From Gymnogyps californianus (taxonomy: Eukaryota; Chordata; Aves; Accipitriformes; Cathartidae): 64,000 nucleotides of DNA. Position numbers and translations under genes: made by a program. The stretch spans positions 14,439,001 through 14,503,000 of the forward strand of contig NC_059476.1 in the NCBI RefSeq assembly GCF_018139145.2, given 5' to 3'. Below the pieces are notes generated by a model. It was not told the DNA's origin and made no database searches. It saw only the letters and a program-made list of their open reading frames with translations. Shown in pieces: positions 24,816 through 37,420 of this stretch (position 1 is the first letter of the stretch; every line of letters begins with the position of its first letter).

Positions 24816-27800
24816 CTACCTCATCTCGGTGAGGATTCAATAGAGATGCCCCACAGTAATGGTAGGGAATGGATTTTACTATCAAAGGATTAAGGTTTTT
24901 ATTTTCTCTGGGGGCTGCTGTGGGTCAGAGGTGAGTCTCCCAACGGTGCCATCGTAACCTCTCACTGTGCACAAAAGGTTTTGCAATACCAGGAACACCC
25001 ACAGGAGTCTTACACATTCCGGACAAGGTGGCAGTGAGGTTTTGGGGCTCTGGTTGGGTGGTTGTCCTGACCCCACTGTGGGATGGGAATCTCTGCAAGC
25101 TGCATCTCTGAGGGTTGTGTCCTCCTCCATTCCCTTGCTGCACAAGACCAGGGTCCTGGACCATGACATCAGTGACTGTGATGAATGCTGTTTGAGGTCA
25201 TTGCACCACACGGGCATTGTTCCATACAATACTGATATTCTCCTGGATGTTGACAAGTCCTTATTTCCCTGGTGTTCATGTCCTGTGTGTGCAATCAGTA
25301 GTATTGGAACATTTCATCACACTATCAAGAAGCTTTCACCTTATCTGACCCAGATTAAATGCTAATTCACTTCTAAGGTCTTACAGGAGCACGATATCAA
25401 GTGGCAGGCTGCTCTAAGGACGAGTTTTTCCCTCCATCCTTGTGATCTCCTCATGTGCTGTGCTGCAACAATCTGAGCTGCTCCAGAGGGGCTGCGCAAT
25501 TAGTAATCTGCTCTGATTGCTGAAGGGATTTCACTGTCTCCGCTGATTTCCTGCTTCTTGCAGCCTCTGAGCAGAAGTTCAGCATGGGCAGATCTTTGTT
25601 AGCATTCAATTTATAGCTCTTCTTTAGGCAGGCTTCTGTTCCTAGAAGTAAAAGTTTAATTAGGCTACGGGCTCTATATGTAGTTAGACAAATGAGTAGG
25701 GTGGGGTTTTTTTTGTTTTTTATCTTTTCTTTAGAAATATTTGAAGCATCACAACTATACGCGGTCTCCTACTGCTATTCCTCCGCCTTCTTAGAAGGCA
25801 TCTTCCATCATCTCTCTAGAGAGAGTGTGCATGTGGATGCACACAAACATATGCTTGATTCCTGCTGGAATAAATCAGAATTGTTCGACTGTATGCTTTT
25901 GGCCAGCAGGTAAACTTTACTTGTCAAGAGAAGAGCCGGTGCCCCTGGGGCCAAGGGGACTGTAGGTTTTTGGTCTGCTGCTTCCCCGAAGCACTGTACA
26001 GCCGCGGAGTGCAGCGCCTGGACAGTGTGTGATCCGTGGCGGGCAACGCTTTGGCAATTGCTGCCTTTCATGATGCTAAGGTTTGGGTTTTGGTCTGCAT
26101 GATTTCATGAGGCTTGGATTGCACATTCAGTGCCCTGCAAATCTCATCAGCCAGGGGAGAATGTGAAGTCCGTCTCCAAGGTGTGTGATCGTGCTGGAAT
26201 GGCGATGACTGCCAGCTCCGCTTCATGGAGGAAGGCCTTAGGGGGTTCAGAGAGGAAGATACACCAGGGTGTGGAGTTAAAAAGTGGCTCAGATTTCAGG
26301 TGGAGAGTGAGAGCTCATAAAGCAGAGCTCCCCTGGGAGCCCCAATCTCCAAAATAGCAGCTGTGGGAAACGTCCTGGTTAGGAGCCCCCAGCGAGCGGA
26401 CTGGAGCTTCCTCTGGCTGCAGAGTTACAGGTACAGTCAGGGAAATCTTAGAAATGAAATGAGTGGTAGAGCTTAGCAGTGATGAACTCTCACTGCTTAT
26501 AAAGAGGCCAGTAGGGTGTGTTTTTTGGAAGGTGTATGGACTTTATGAGTATGAGAGAGAAGCCTGCACTGAAGGCTCTTGGCCCAAAGCTACCTAAGCT
26601 TTGGGAAAGATTTGGGAAGGTTCAGCTTCCCTCTCCAGTTCAGATCTAATGGGTGTAAAGTGATGCCACATTACCAGATGTTCACGTATTCATGGGATAG
26701 TATTTTTAGACTGAATAAGTCTCTGTGGATATTATTTGGAAGCTATAAACAAATTGCTTTATCTGCTTTTTGCATGCATGCATTTTTTATGAATTATCTA
26801 GAAAGAGTTTAACTTGGGTGGGTTTGTCCAACCCAAGAATCTCAAGGGAGTGCTGCAGAACTGTAAATGATAGCAGATTTCTCAGTGGATGAATTCGCAT
26901 TGTCTGGAGTAGGAACCTGATTTATAAAGGATTAAAGCCACTCTGCTGGGTAACAGGAAGGTTAGCTTATATTCCAGTATCAGATACTCTGCATCCACCA
27001 TTTGAACTACACAAGTTTTTTACTTGCAAAGATCCTTCAAGATCCTTGAAGAATATCAAAGTCCACTTATGGGCCTCTAGCAAGCACAGAAAGCAGTGAA
27101 ATTGGTCAAAAGGGTTATTTGCTGTGAATTATCCCCTTGCTTTCTAGAGGTTTGGTTTGTGTAAGTTGTTCTTGTTACCAGTACCTACATTCCACACCTA
27201 TCGCTGACCTGGAGGCTGTGAGGACGGTGGGGACCCTGCAATGTGGGAAGGGCTCTCCTGGGTACAGCCACAGAGGGGAAAAGCAACAAGTTCTCCCAAA
27301 TGAACTGACTTGACTTACATCAGCTGAGGAGGATTCAGATCTATTTTCGTAGCTGTTGGTTGCTTTTCATGTTAAAAATCAAATGCATCAGGAACATGAG
27401 TCCCTGCAAGGTTGTGGTGCTAATGGAAATCTAAAAACATGCCTGAAATTGCCAAAAATTCTGAACCATGATGGAAAATTTTGGTATTGGGCCAAGGCCT
27501 GCTGATTTTGTGCCTGGACAGTATCTCATACAAGGGATTATCCAGAATCGTGGTAAAACTGGGGTGAAAGTCTTTCCTCAGCAGAGCGTGTCAAGGCTCA
27601 ACGTATACCTCCTGTGTTATTCCTCCTCCATCTCCATTATTCTGGTGTTGGAAGGTCTTGTCATAGCCCATTAGGTCTCTTCAGCAGGATTTAAAGCTCA
27701 GACTTGGGAGGAGCCCACTTGTTTGTTAACCTTGTTCCAGGTTTTGTTTGCTGGAACAATAAAACACAGGAGAGCAGTTTGGCTGTGGGACTGGCCCCAG

Positions 27801-30800
27801 CCAAAGCTACAGCTCTGGGGCGGCTCTCACACAGGCAGTGAATTCTCCAAGTGCTGCTTTATTAGCATATTTCCTCTTTTACCAGAGATCAAGATCAGCC
27901 TTTTTATTTTTTTCTGGAATATCTGTGTGAAAATTAAATTCCTTGATCGGATTTTTCCGTGGCCTTTCTTCCCTGAAGCACCCAAGCCCAAAAAGTTCAG
28001 CCATGACAATTCCACCCCCTCCACTGCTTCACCGCTCTCCCCTAATCGTACTCAGCTTTCAATTATTTATACTGCCGGAAAATAGCACGGAGTTCACACC
28101 CCCAGCCCCGAAACACAATTCTGCTTTTGTGCAGGGAATACAATCCTTCACTTTCATTAAGTGTGCGGAGACTGAGATGAGAAGTGCCTGTTGTGTTCGC
28201 ATCCCTTGGCTCGTGATGAGAGGAGCTGGTTGTTTTCACAAACGTCCTAAATAGCCCTGCAAGGGTTACAGGGAGTTTATTTACATTATTGCATTTAAGT
28301 GCAAATAGAAAATTGCCCAGCCATAATGGAAAGGTTATGCAGGGCTCTGTCAGGGCTCTTTTCCCTGCCACCTCACCCCTCCCAGCTTTCTGCTCCTACA
28401 GGCTCAGATGTGGGAAGGCTGTGTCTGGAAGGAGCTGTAGCTCTTGGTCCTGTTACACCAGGGTTTGCTTACAGGACAAACAAAAGCATCAACTGGTGTC
28501 TCTTCCGCTGTGCACTGCGCGTAGTCCTGCCTGCCATAGGAAAGGCTCCTGATCAGGCTTGCCCCAGCCTGATTTATGAGTGTTGGGTGCTATTTGCTTC
28601 TTCCCCGTAGCACTTGAATAACTGACCTTTTCTGCAGAAGCAGCGTACGGAGCGTGAAGTTGGGAGTTTGTCTTCCACCTTATTCCTTTCCTGCTTGCCT
28701 AGAGTCGTGGCATGCTTCTCCTTTTCTGCAGCCAGAGCGGTTTCATGTCTCGTGCAAACACAAGTATTCCCACTGCAGAACTGTCTTTTGCAATTTCCCC
28801 TTTCCCTCCTTCAGGGGAAGCATCGATGAGTCTCCAGTGGAGCGGTCAGGGCAGCAAAACCTGCAGAGGAGCCACGCTGCTGAGCAGATGAGTGGTGAAG
28901 TCATGCAGAAAGCAAGAATACTGGTGCTCTGGGGGAAGCACAGCTTCGCGTACAGTCATTCCTGGGCGCCCTGTGAACAACACCAGGCCAAGCTGGGGGC
29001 TTTGCTCTCCGCCTTTTGCTTTCCATTTAAAAGGAGAGATCTGGTCTATAGGATCCGTGCAGGAAAGGGAGGACTTGAACTCTTACAACATGTCAGATCC
29101 TTTGGCACTGCCCTGGCTGGTAAGCCGCTGACTCCACACCCTTCATTGAGCATTTACCCATACAAGTGCCCGGAACCGTAGTTTTCTGAAGCTGCCCCAT
29201 TTAACTGTTGGGTGAGCATTTGCTCTTCCCTGCCCGTACCCAGGAGAAGCGTGGCAGGGTTTATGGTCCCTTGGTATGTGTGTGAGAGGAGGGTGTCCTG
29301 GGAGCATGCCACAAGCGTGTTTCTGACCCGTAGCATTCCCAGGTCCAGACCCTGAGAGCTTCATTCTGGGTAGGAGCTGCCAGTTCGTAGCAGCGGGTCG
29401 CACTGTTCGGGCCTGCAGCTGCAGCAGGGCGGCGTGAGCTGCAGCTGTCCCTAATGGTGCGAGCGGGTCCTTGGACATGGGACTTGTTCAAGTGCAGCTT
29501 GGGATCCTGTGAGGGTGCAAAGCCAGCAGAGCAGGGAGTTGCAGTCCAGTGAGGAGGTTCCTGCTTTGGAGCGGAGTGAGTTGCTGACAAATTCTTGATT
29601 GGCAGAAGCTGTGAACAAGCTCACAAAGGACTAAGCAGAGACTCACAAAAGCATCCCTGTGTGTTTAAGATAATTTCCGTAAATCTGCAGTGCATGCAGG
29701 GCTCTCTATCGAAGCTGTTCATGAGGCATCAGTGTCGATGCAGAGACATCTCTGATTCACCAGGTGCAGTCAAGGGCAGATCCTAATCGATTTAGCGGCG
29801 TTTTTGCAAACTGAGTTAACGTCAGAGCTGTGTGCCTGGGTCTTGATGCATTTGTTTTTTTAAGGGTGTGTTAAGAAAACCAGTGGGACTTGCTGAGCCA
29901 CTACCTTCAGCCAGGTGTTTTGAGAGAGGTGAACGACAAACCACGAAAACACTGTGTGAGAGAGAGGGAAATGCCGAATGAGAAGGAATTAGAAAGCAAA
30001 CCAGAAAAGGACTAAGTAAAATGATAACAGGGAGAAAATTCTTTTGAAGGACTAAGGTGTGTTTAGTGATTGAAATTTTGTCTTACACGGAATATATCTT
30101 ATCCACCTGGAGTAAAAATTATTTCACAGCCTTTTCTTTTTATCTGGCTTTTGACAGCCCAGTGAGTTGGGACGTTTTGGCCTCTCTGTGGTCTGGGGAG
30201 CTTTGAAATCCAAGTCCAGGCTTGTCCTGGTCACTACAGTGATGTGCTGCTGCTGCTTGAGCAAAACTAGCATGTGTGTCTTCCTGGTGAAGAAAATATG
30301 TTGTGGGATGGGACATGGAGAACACCTGCATCCTTGTAACAAGTCCAGGTTGTCTTGTAGTTTTTGGTGCGTTGGTGGCTGTTAGTGCAGCTTTGCAAAA
30401 ACCTCTGTGGCCATCTGCGATGCTTGTCGTGTTACTGTGCTGAGGGTTAGAGGGTGCCGGTCTCCAACACATCTCGCTTGTACGTAAGGGTAGGATTTAG
30501 CATTTGATGTTTCAGGAGGTGGCAGAGATTTGTTTGCCATTGGGATCTGGGAATAAGGCAGATGGAGCAGTAAAGGGTGGTGTGCTCCACGAAAGTGGTC
30601 CCTGGCTATCCTTAAGCAAAGGGAGAAGTTTGCAAAAAGTGTTTCCAGGTGGAGAGAAGCCCGGCAAAGTTTCAGGTTTGTTCTGGGTGTGGGACAGCCT
30701 TGGATTATACAGCTGAGCAGGGGTGTGCTGTGGGCTGCAGGAGCACTAGGGCTGTAGGTTCCTGCCTGTTGCTGTTAAGAAACCTCATGTCAAATGCTGT

Positions 30801-30934
30801 TCCACTCTTAGGTCAAAATATATTTCATTGCCTGAGCATGGAGATGTTTTTTGTGTAGTTAGGAGCTGGAAGTCTGTGGTGTGGAACAAGGAGTGGGGAA
30901 CTGCTGGTGTGGCAGGAAGGTTGTCTGCAAATAT

Positions 30935-31052
30935 CCACCCCTAAAATGGGGGCTATAATCAGCCCTCCTGGACAAAGTTTATTCATTAATGTTTGTAAAA
31001 TGCTTTGAAATCTTCGGCTGGAAGTCTTTTTAACAGAGCCAAATGCTAGTTG
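30935..31052 (+). mobile_element. MIR/L2-like repeat remnant (3' part)
   Basis: CCCCTAAAATGGGGGCTATA is followed about 40 bp later by ATTCATTAATGTTTGTAAAA and TGCTTTGAAATCTTCGGCTG. This order (TAAAATGGGG, AATGTTTGTAAAGCGC, TTTGAGATCCTCGG) is that of the ancient MIR/L2-type tail found in amniotes. The assignment to a named subfamily is not possible by eye. Confidence 0.6.
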
Positions 31053-32469
31053 TATTATAGTAGCCAAGCCAGACCTTAATGACCGCGTTCCCTCTCCTCC
31101 CCCCGAGCCCCCAGCCATTTCTAACAGGGTTTGGTGAAGAAGTGAAACATCAGCAGAGTGACCAAAGAGAAGTGAACTGCTCAGCAGAAATATAAATAGT
31201 GCTTTTCTTTCTTGGGATTATGTCCTGGTCCCGTGGACTTTTGCTGCTAGGAGTGGAATTTGTAGAAGGGATGAGGAGTTTATTTCCAGGGTTGTACCAT
31301 GTTATCCCAGTTGGTAAGCGTTTTAGGGTCCCCTTGCGTTAATACTCACTGGTACCCTTTGGGTGATTAAAGTCATCCCAGCTTGTCTTGATGGGAGGTC
31401 ACCATAGCAAGACTGGCATGCTGGGATGGGAGGGAGCTGTGGGTGTCAATGGGGTGCATGGCGAGCAGAGGAAAGACTGCGCTGGGGCAAAACAAGGAGG
31501 CCCCAGAGCAGGATGCAGGGGAGAGCTGGTTTGATGGGACACTCAGCTCTGGCTGCCTGTAAGTGCCCCTTGCTCCACGTGTATCTGTTTCCTACAGCAT
31601 TGCCTATTCCTTATCGATAACAGAATAGCATTTGCCTTTTGATTTGCTTGATTTCTAGTGTCAGGAGGTGAGGCTTGGTAATGGCGTTGGTGGCAGCAAG
31701 GGTCATTTTCTTTCATATGAAGGAGATGGGGCGAGTTCAGTCCATGCTGTGTCCCTGTGTCCCCAGAGTACCTGTGGATGGGATCGCAGCGTGGAGGCAA
31801 GCAGGTAAATGGGTGTGCCAGGAGTCGTGGTGTGAGGACACGTCTCAAAGAGTGAGCTGCTGTTACAAAATTGTTCTCCGGGCTCGCACCCATTTGCTCT
31901 GGGTGGCAACTAGGAACATCTCATTAGCGTGGCCTGATGTGTCATGTGTTCAGACACAGCCGATAACCTTCCTGGCCAGCTCTGACACCCCGGCTCGTTG
32001 TGCATCTGTTCCCTGGCCTCGCCCAGGGTTAGGCTGGGATGGCTCCTGCCTCCAGGACTGCATTGCTAATCACTGCCTGAAGATTTGAATTGCCCATACA
32101 TGCCTTGGTGTGGGGGAGGCTGCTCTGCGTTGGGATGATAGGTCTCAGCTGAGTGAGAAAGGAGATGTCTCCAGCCCAGAGGCAGAGCATGCTATGTTGC
32201 CTGTACCCCGTAGCAAGGATGCATGGAAGGTGGCTTGGCAAAACAGAGAGGATCCAGCATCTTCCCCAGAAACCTGACGTTTCTAGTGACCTGTCCTTCG
32301 AAAGCGCCCTCTGATCGTGGAGCTCGCAGCCAAAGACCAACCCAGCCCTCGCCTCTAATCTCATCTTTCCTCTTTGAGTCCGGTCCCTGGAAAGATGCAG
32401 CTCTCCAGGAAGACATTCCAGGGGGGTTTAATCACTGCGCTCACTGCAGCCCTGCTGCGCTTGTGGTCT

Positions 32470-32850
32470 AAGCACCTGCTGTTTCATTTAATTAGCAACA
32501 AATGGGAGGCGTAGGTTGGGGGGAAGAGAGAGCAGCACCCTGGTGAAGTATTTGCTGCGATGTGATGTATTTTATTTTGGGTTCGGAATGGAGGCCATGA
32601 GGAACATTTTCCAGAGGGCTCCATAAACCACCTCCGTTCACAGGGTGATTATTTGAAGAGGGAAGGGGGTGTGGATTTAAATCGGTGCCGCTAATTTCTG
32701 CAAACAACCACATTATTTTTAATTCATACTCCAGACTCCCTCCACCCATGGCTTGATGTTAGGAGCTGTGAATTTTCCACGTCATAACAAAGTCCCTCTA
32801 TAAAAGAGAGCCCTTTAAATATATTTTTAAAAATTGATTTCAGGTATGTC
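32470..32850. other. Possible conserved non-coding element
   Basis: The stretch contains CATTTAATTAGCAACAAATG, CATAAACCACCTCCG, TTTAAATCGGTGCC, CTAATTTCTGCAAACAACC and TTATTTTTAATTCATAC. These include homeodomain-type TAATTA and RUNX-like AACCAC cores. It is unique within the window. Function is inferred only from appearance. Confidence 0.25.
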
Positions 32851-33783
32851 AGGCTCTCAAGTAAGTCAGTCTTCAGAATGGAAAACTAACTCTTTCCTTC
32901 CCTCATGGTGACCTGTTAATTTATTTATATTTCAGTAGCACATACCAGCTCTGAGCAGAGGTAGGTCTCCCTGGTGTTAGGGGCTGGAAAATGCATGAGA
33001 AGCCACAAGTCCTGATGAATGTAAGTTGAAAGAAATAATCCCTTTGTTCACCATGATTAGTTAAGCTTGGGAGCTCTCTGTTGAGATAAAAGCATTACAT
33101 TGCTAGCAGCGTTTTGCCAATGCAGGGAAGGGAGATGGGGACAACTGAGGTGAGACTTCAGGATCGAGCCACTTGGGCTGGACATTGGCTGTGCCCCTGC
33201 CCTTGGGAGGGCCAGAGCTCTGTGCAGGGAAGGTTACAGTCGCAGCTTCCATGTGCTCCAGCCCACCAATACGGGGGGCTGTTTTTCTCTGTGGGGGTGG
33301 CAAGTTTAACAGCGATCTCTCGTACTTCTACATCTGGTGCAAACTGTAATTCGTAAAGACACATAAGGTGTATTGGCCTTCTGTCTTATTTTCTTAGGGT
33401 GGTTAAAGCACCACAAGGGCTGCAAGGAAGAACACTGTATTTTTTTTTTTGCCCTGCCCTGACTAAAGCAGAAAAGCTGGGGTTTAGAGATTTGGACTTT
33501 GGATTCCCTGTTCTGCAAGAGCTTTCATCTCCCATAGATTTTGAGAGGATAAATTCATTCATGGCCGTCAGGTGCCCAGGTGTAGTGGTGACTGGGGTCA
33601 CGATGAAAACTCAGACTGATCATTTTGTTCTCATGTGGAGTTTTAAATTCAGTCCTGGGTATTGGGTTCTGGTCCAAGGACGGTAAAAGTTCACAGAAAA
33701 TTCTCATCTTGTGAGAGTGTCATAATCTTGAACACCAGAAATATGGAAATTCTTGCTGTATGTCTGTCCTACAGGCCTTCAAT

Positions 33784-33985
33784 ATTAGAATAGAGTATTT
33801 CAGTTGGAAGGGACCTACAATGATCATCTAGTCCAACTGCCTGACCACATCAAGGCTGACTAAAAGTTAAAGCATGTTAAGAGCATTGTCCAAATGCCTC
33901 TTAAACACTGACAGGCTTGGGGCATCGACCACCTCTCTAGGAATCCAGTTCCAGTGTTTGACCACCCTCTTGGTAAAGAATATAA
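33784..33985 (-). mobile_element. CR1 LINE 3' end, 5'-truncated, antisense
   Basis: Reading on the + strand, the segment starts with an AGAATAGAGTATTTCAG tail and continues through GTTGGAAGGGACC, ATCTAGTCCAACTGCCTGACC and CAAATGCCTCTTAAACACTG to GACCACCCTCTTGGTAAAGAA. These are the familiar landmarks of the reverse complement of the chicken-repeat-1 3' untranslated region. About 200 bp remain, the usual result of 5' truncation during target-primed reverse transcription. The terminal octamer repeats are worn, so the copy is old. The edge near 33985 is approximate. Confidence 0.93.
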
Positions 33986-35636
33986 GCCAGTTTGTAATTA
34001 TTCATTGCCTACACAATCCTTGTGTGCTCACTGCTGTCAGTGGCACTGTAATAGCTCCTGGAGACTTCCCAGTTGGGAAGGCGAATGTAAGAGAGGTTTC
34101 TCTGGGAAGGGGATGTGGTTGTACCTGAAAATCCAGTGGCATCATGGAAAAAAGAATTGCCTTTGCATGAAGTGCCCAAGCATGGAAAAGTGGTCCTTCT
34201 GCAACCTAGAAATCACTGATTTTGCAGAAATCGGCTCTTCCTCTTGCTTTTCGGAGTAGTTTCATTGGTTTTTTGTCTGCTTGCAGGCACACAGGGCACC
34301 TGCACATCTCCTGGACCTGGCAGACTCCTGTGAGTCAGCATTATGCTGAGAATCGACCCCATAACCCTCTAGCAGTATCTCTTCCTCCTCTTAGTTTTTC
34401 CTCCTTTCTCTATATGCCTATCTGATGTTAGAAATAGTTCTTTCTGCATGGGTCAAATCTGGAAGCAGTACCTCAAGGGACACATTCAGACTCAGGATAT
34501 AAAGTTTGGAGTTATTTTTCCACCTTTGACATTTGAGAGATGCTTTTAAGTAGATGAGATACTATTACAGTGTCAGCCCATCTGTCATTGGAAGCATTGA
34601 TGTTTGAATCATATTCTTGTGCTCGGTTTTAACAGAAAGGCAAGTGAAGCTGTCCGGCGGTTTGCCTTGTTGCATGCCTCAGTATGGCTAAGAAGGGAAA
34701 TTTGATTTTGTTTTCAAGCCTCTGTTGGATTTCCTCTATTTAATGCTGTTCAGTCCCACATCCAGGCAAGGGGGACTGCCTGCCCAGGCTGCTCTTGCTG
34801 CCTGTAATGGAGAACAGCCCCTTTGCTTGCCCCTTCACCTGCTGGTGCTTGCTTTCGAAATATGAGCGTCTTCCTCCAGCTTCAAATCCTTCTCCATGTT
34901 GATACTAATCTGCAAGGTTCAAAGCAGGGGTGAGATTTCAAAGCCTCCTTAACCATGTTAGATCTGCAGTGTGATGCTCAGGCCGTGTTGAAAGCCCGTG
35001 TGTTGAAGTACGTATAATCACATCTCTGCACCTGTTAGAGTGGGGAAAATTTCTTCTGAGTTTTGTTTCTGTTTTTCTTAAGCCGCTCTCAGGTTCTCCT
35101 CCATTCCTGGCCAGCACGACATTCTCCTGCATCTGACCTCATGGAGGGACATGCACCAGCCCCAGATGAAGGGCTAGAAACAATTGTCTGCACCTGGCTG
35201 AGCAAAATAGGTTATTTGTGTGTATGTGGGTGTGTCTGGTAGTGTAATTTATTTGTTCAGTTACTTGAGCCAAGGTTTCCCCCCAAAGGAAGCCCTAATT
35301 AAGTGAGATAACTTTGCATCTGCGTTGCTGGCAAAAAGCAACTCACTGTGCTTGCATGCGTGCTGGCCACAGGTGTGTAGTTGCTGCCTTCCCATGCCCT
35401 TTTCTGTCCCTGTTTGATAATGAAGGGAGGTTAGCCGTAGCTGTGCTTCGATGAGGCTAGTGTCTTGCTTTCTGATGGAAACGGGTCATTCTGTGCTCTG
35501 AAATAGTCTGTCTTACCCTCAGCAGGGTGCATATGTGGAACCTAATTTTTGAAGTTGCTTTGTGTCCTGGTAGAAAGCAATTGATGTGTCATTCCTCCTC
35601 CCACCTACTCCCCACTTCACTTCTTTCTTGGGATCC

Positions 35637-35651
35637 TTTTTTTTTTTTTTT
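35637..35651 (+). repeat. T15 homopolymer
   Basis: Fifteen T follow GGGATCC. It is a simple repeat with no mobile-element landmarks around it. Confidence 0.9.
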
Positions 35652-37189
35652 AATATTGAAGTTTTAGGGCTAGGTTCTGCAGGTGGCTGAAGCAGCAATT
35701 CCCTAGAGAAGCTGTACCCTGATCCCTTACAGCCATAATGCTGAGGCGCTAAAGGCTAATCAAATAAATAACCCTACGGAGCACACAAGGATCATGCAGG
35801 CTCACAAAACCATCAGCCAGGTCTAGATACTGCAGTGCCATCAGACAGCTTGGCTGCTGCTCGTGAGGGAATTACAGGGCTTGGACGTGGCCTGAAGCTC
35901 TTTGATGCAAGTTACCATGTTCCTGGATGCTTTCTGTGACAAAGCCTCATCAAGTAATTTCGGCGGGGGTCTGTGAAATGTTAATTCCCTGCCCGAGCCA
36001 GGGGCTAGGGCAGAAGAGCGCTGTGTGGTACTCGCAGCTTGTTGGTTAGACTTGGACTTGCCAACACATTTGTGAGGATGTTTCCACAATCTGGGCTTCG
36101 TTCTGATGTCTTTCTGTTGTGGCTTTGTGTGATGGGGAGGAGGACAGAATAGACGAGTGCAAACCCACAGGGAGGATGAGAAATAGCCCTGGATGCCTGC
36201 ACAGTGCCCAGCAGGGTCAATACAAGATGACTGTCCTGCTTGTTTGGCTTGCTTCTCTCTGCCCCATCCAGCTTCTAAAACTGGTCACAAGACGTGGAAA
36301 GGCATAGAAATCTGCATCCTCACTGGTCTTGACCTGGATGGACATCAGCCTGGCTGCCAAAGCAGCTCGTAGGCCACCTTCTTCCCCTCAAAAAGCCCCT
36401 CAGAAATGTTTGGGAAGGAGCTGCTGGATGACACGAGTTGTGGCTGCGTGTTCCCTGCAGCTTGCTCTCCCCAGGACCCTTTCCTTGCATCACCCAAGCA
36501 CACCTGCATCATATAATCAGTGTGTATCCTTCACCTGGCCATGGTAGATTGCATGTGTGGCCAGACAGGCTGGAGAAAACTTGTGTTTTCATTTTACGAC
36601 AGCCTACGTACCCAGTTATGTACAAACGGTCCCTGGTGATGTGCCTCTCCTCGTGTCATTGGAAGAGCATCTGCCAGAGGAGAGCAGGCATGGATGCTCA
36701 CTGGCAAGGTGAACATGTAGCCAGCTGCCTATGAAGCAAGGGGTGCTGGTGTGCAGCCCACGTGGCTCTGTGGCCACCCTCGGCTAAAAGCTCAGGAAGC
36801 CGCTGCCCAGATGGGGATGGGAGAGGCGTCTCCTGCACGGGCACAACAGCTCTGGCTTTCAAGGCAGCGCCATGCTGCCTGTGGCAGGTAGCAGCATACT
36901 GGGTACCTCCTGCGCTGATCCTGCTGACCACGGTCCTACTGTCAGGTCTCGCAAGTGCCACCAGGCAGGGCTACAGGCTGGAAACCTCCTGATGGGAGGA
37001 TGGAGCTGGAAGGAGTCCCTCTGCTCCCGAATGCAGGCGTCTGCCTCCGTGTGCTGTTTGTCCCTCACAACTTGTGGCAGTTTTATCATCTGCAAGTTTG
37101 GAAGAGTCACAGCCCTGACAGTATTTCTTGACAATGTGCCTGCGCCACTTAAAAGCTACTGAGATTAAAAAAGACCAAAAAAACCCCCA

Positions 37190-37420
37190 CCGTTGTCAAA
37201 GACCTCCATCGATGCTTTTAATACCCTTCCAAATATTACATGTGATTAGTTGGTATAATACACAGAATACCATCTGGTTGACGAGCGGCACGTCCAGGGA
37301 CAGATGATTATCTGAATGAAAATCCTGGAGTAATGCACGAGCATGCAGAGCATAATGCGGAGGCCCTGTAAACACTCGGTGTGCCCACCCTGCTCCGAGC
37401 AGCACAAGCGCAGCCGCCAT
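37190..37420. other. Possible conserved non-coding element
   Basis: This is unique sequence with a perfect CATCGATG palindrome at 37207-37214 and dense motif-like text (ATTACATGTGATTAGTTGG, GACAGATGATTATC, GAGCATGCAGAGCATAATGC). No repeat landmarks are present. The call rests on appearance alone. Confidence 0.25.
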
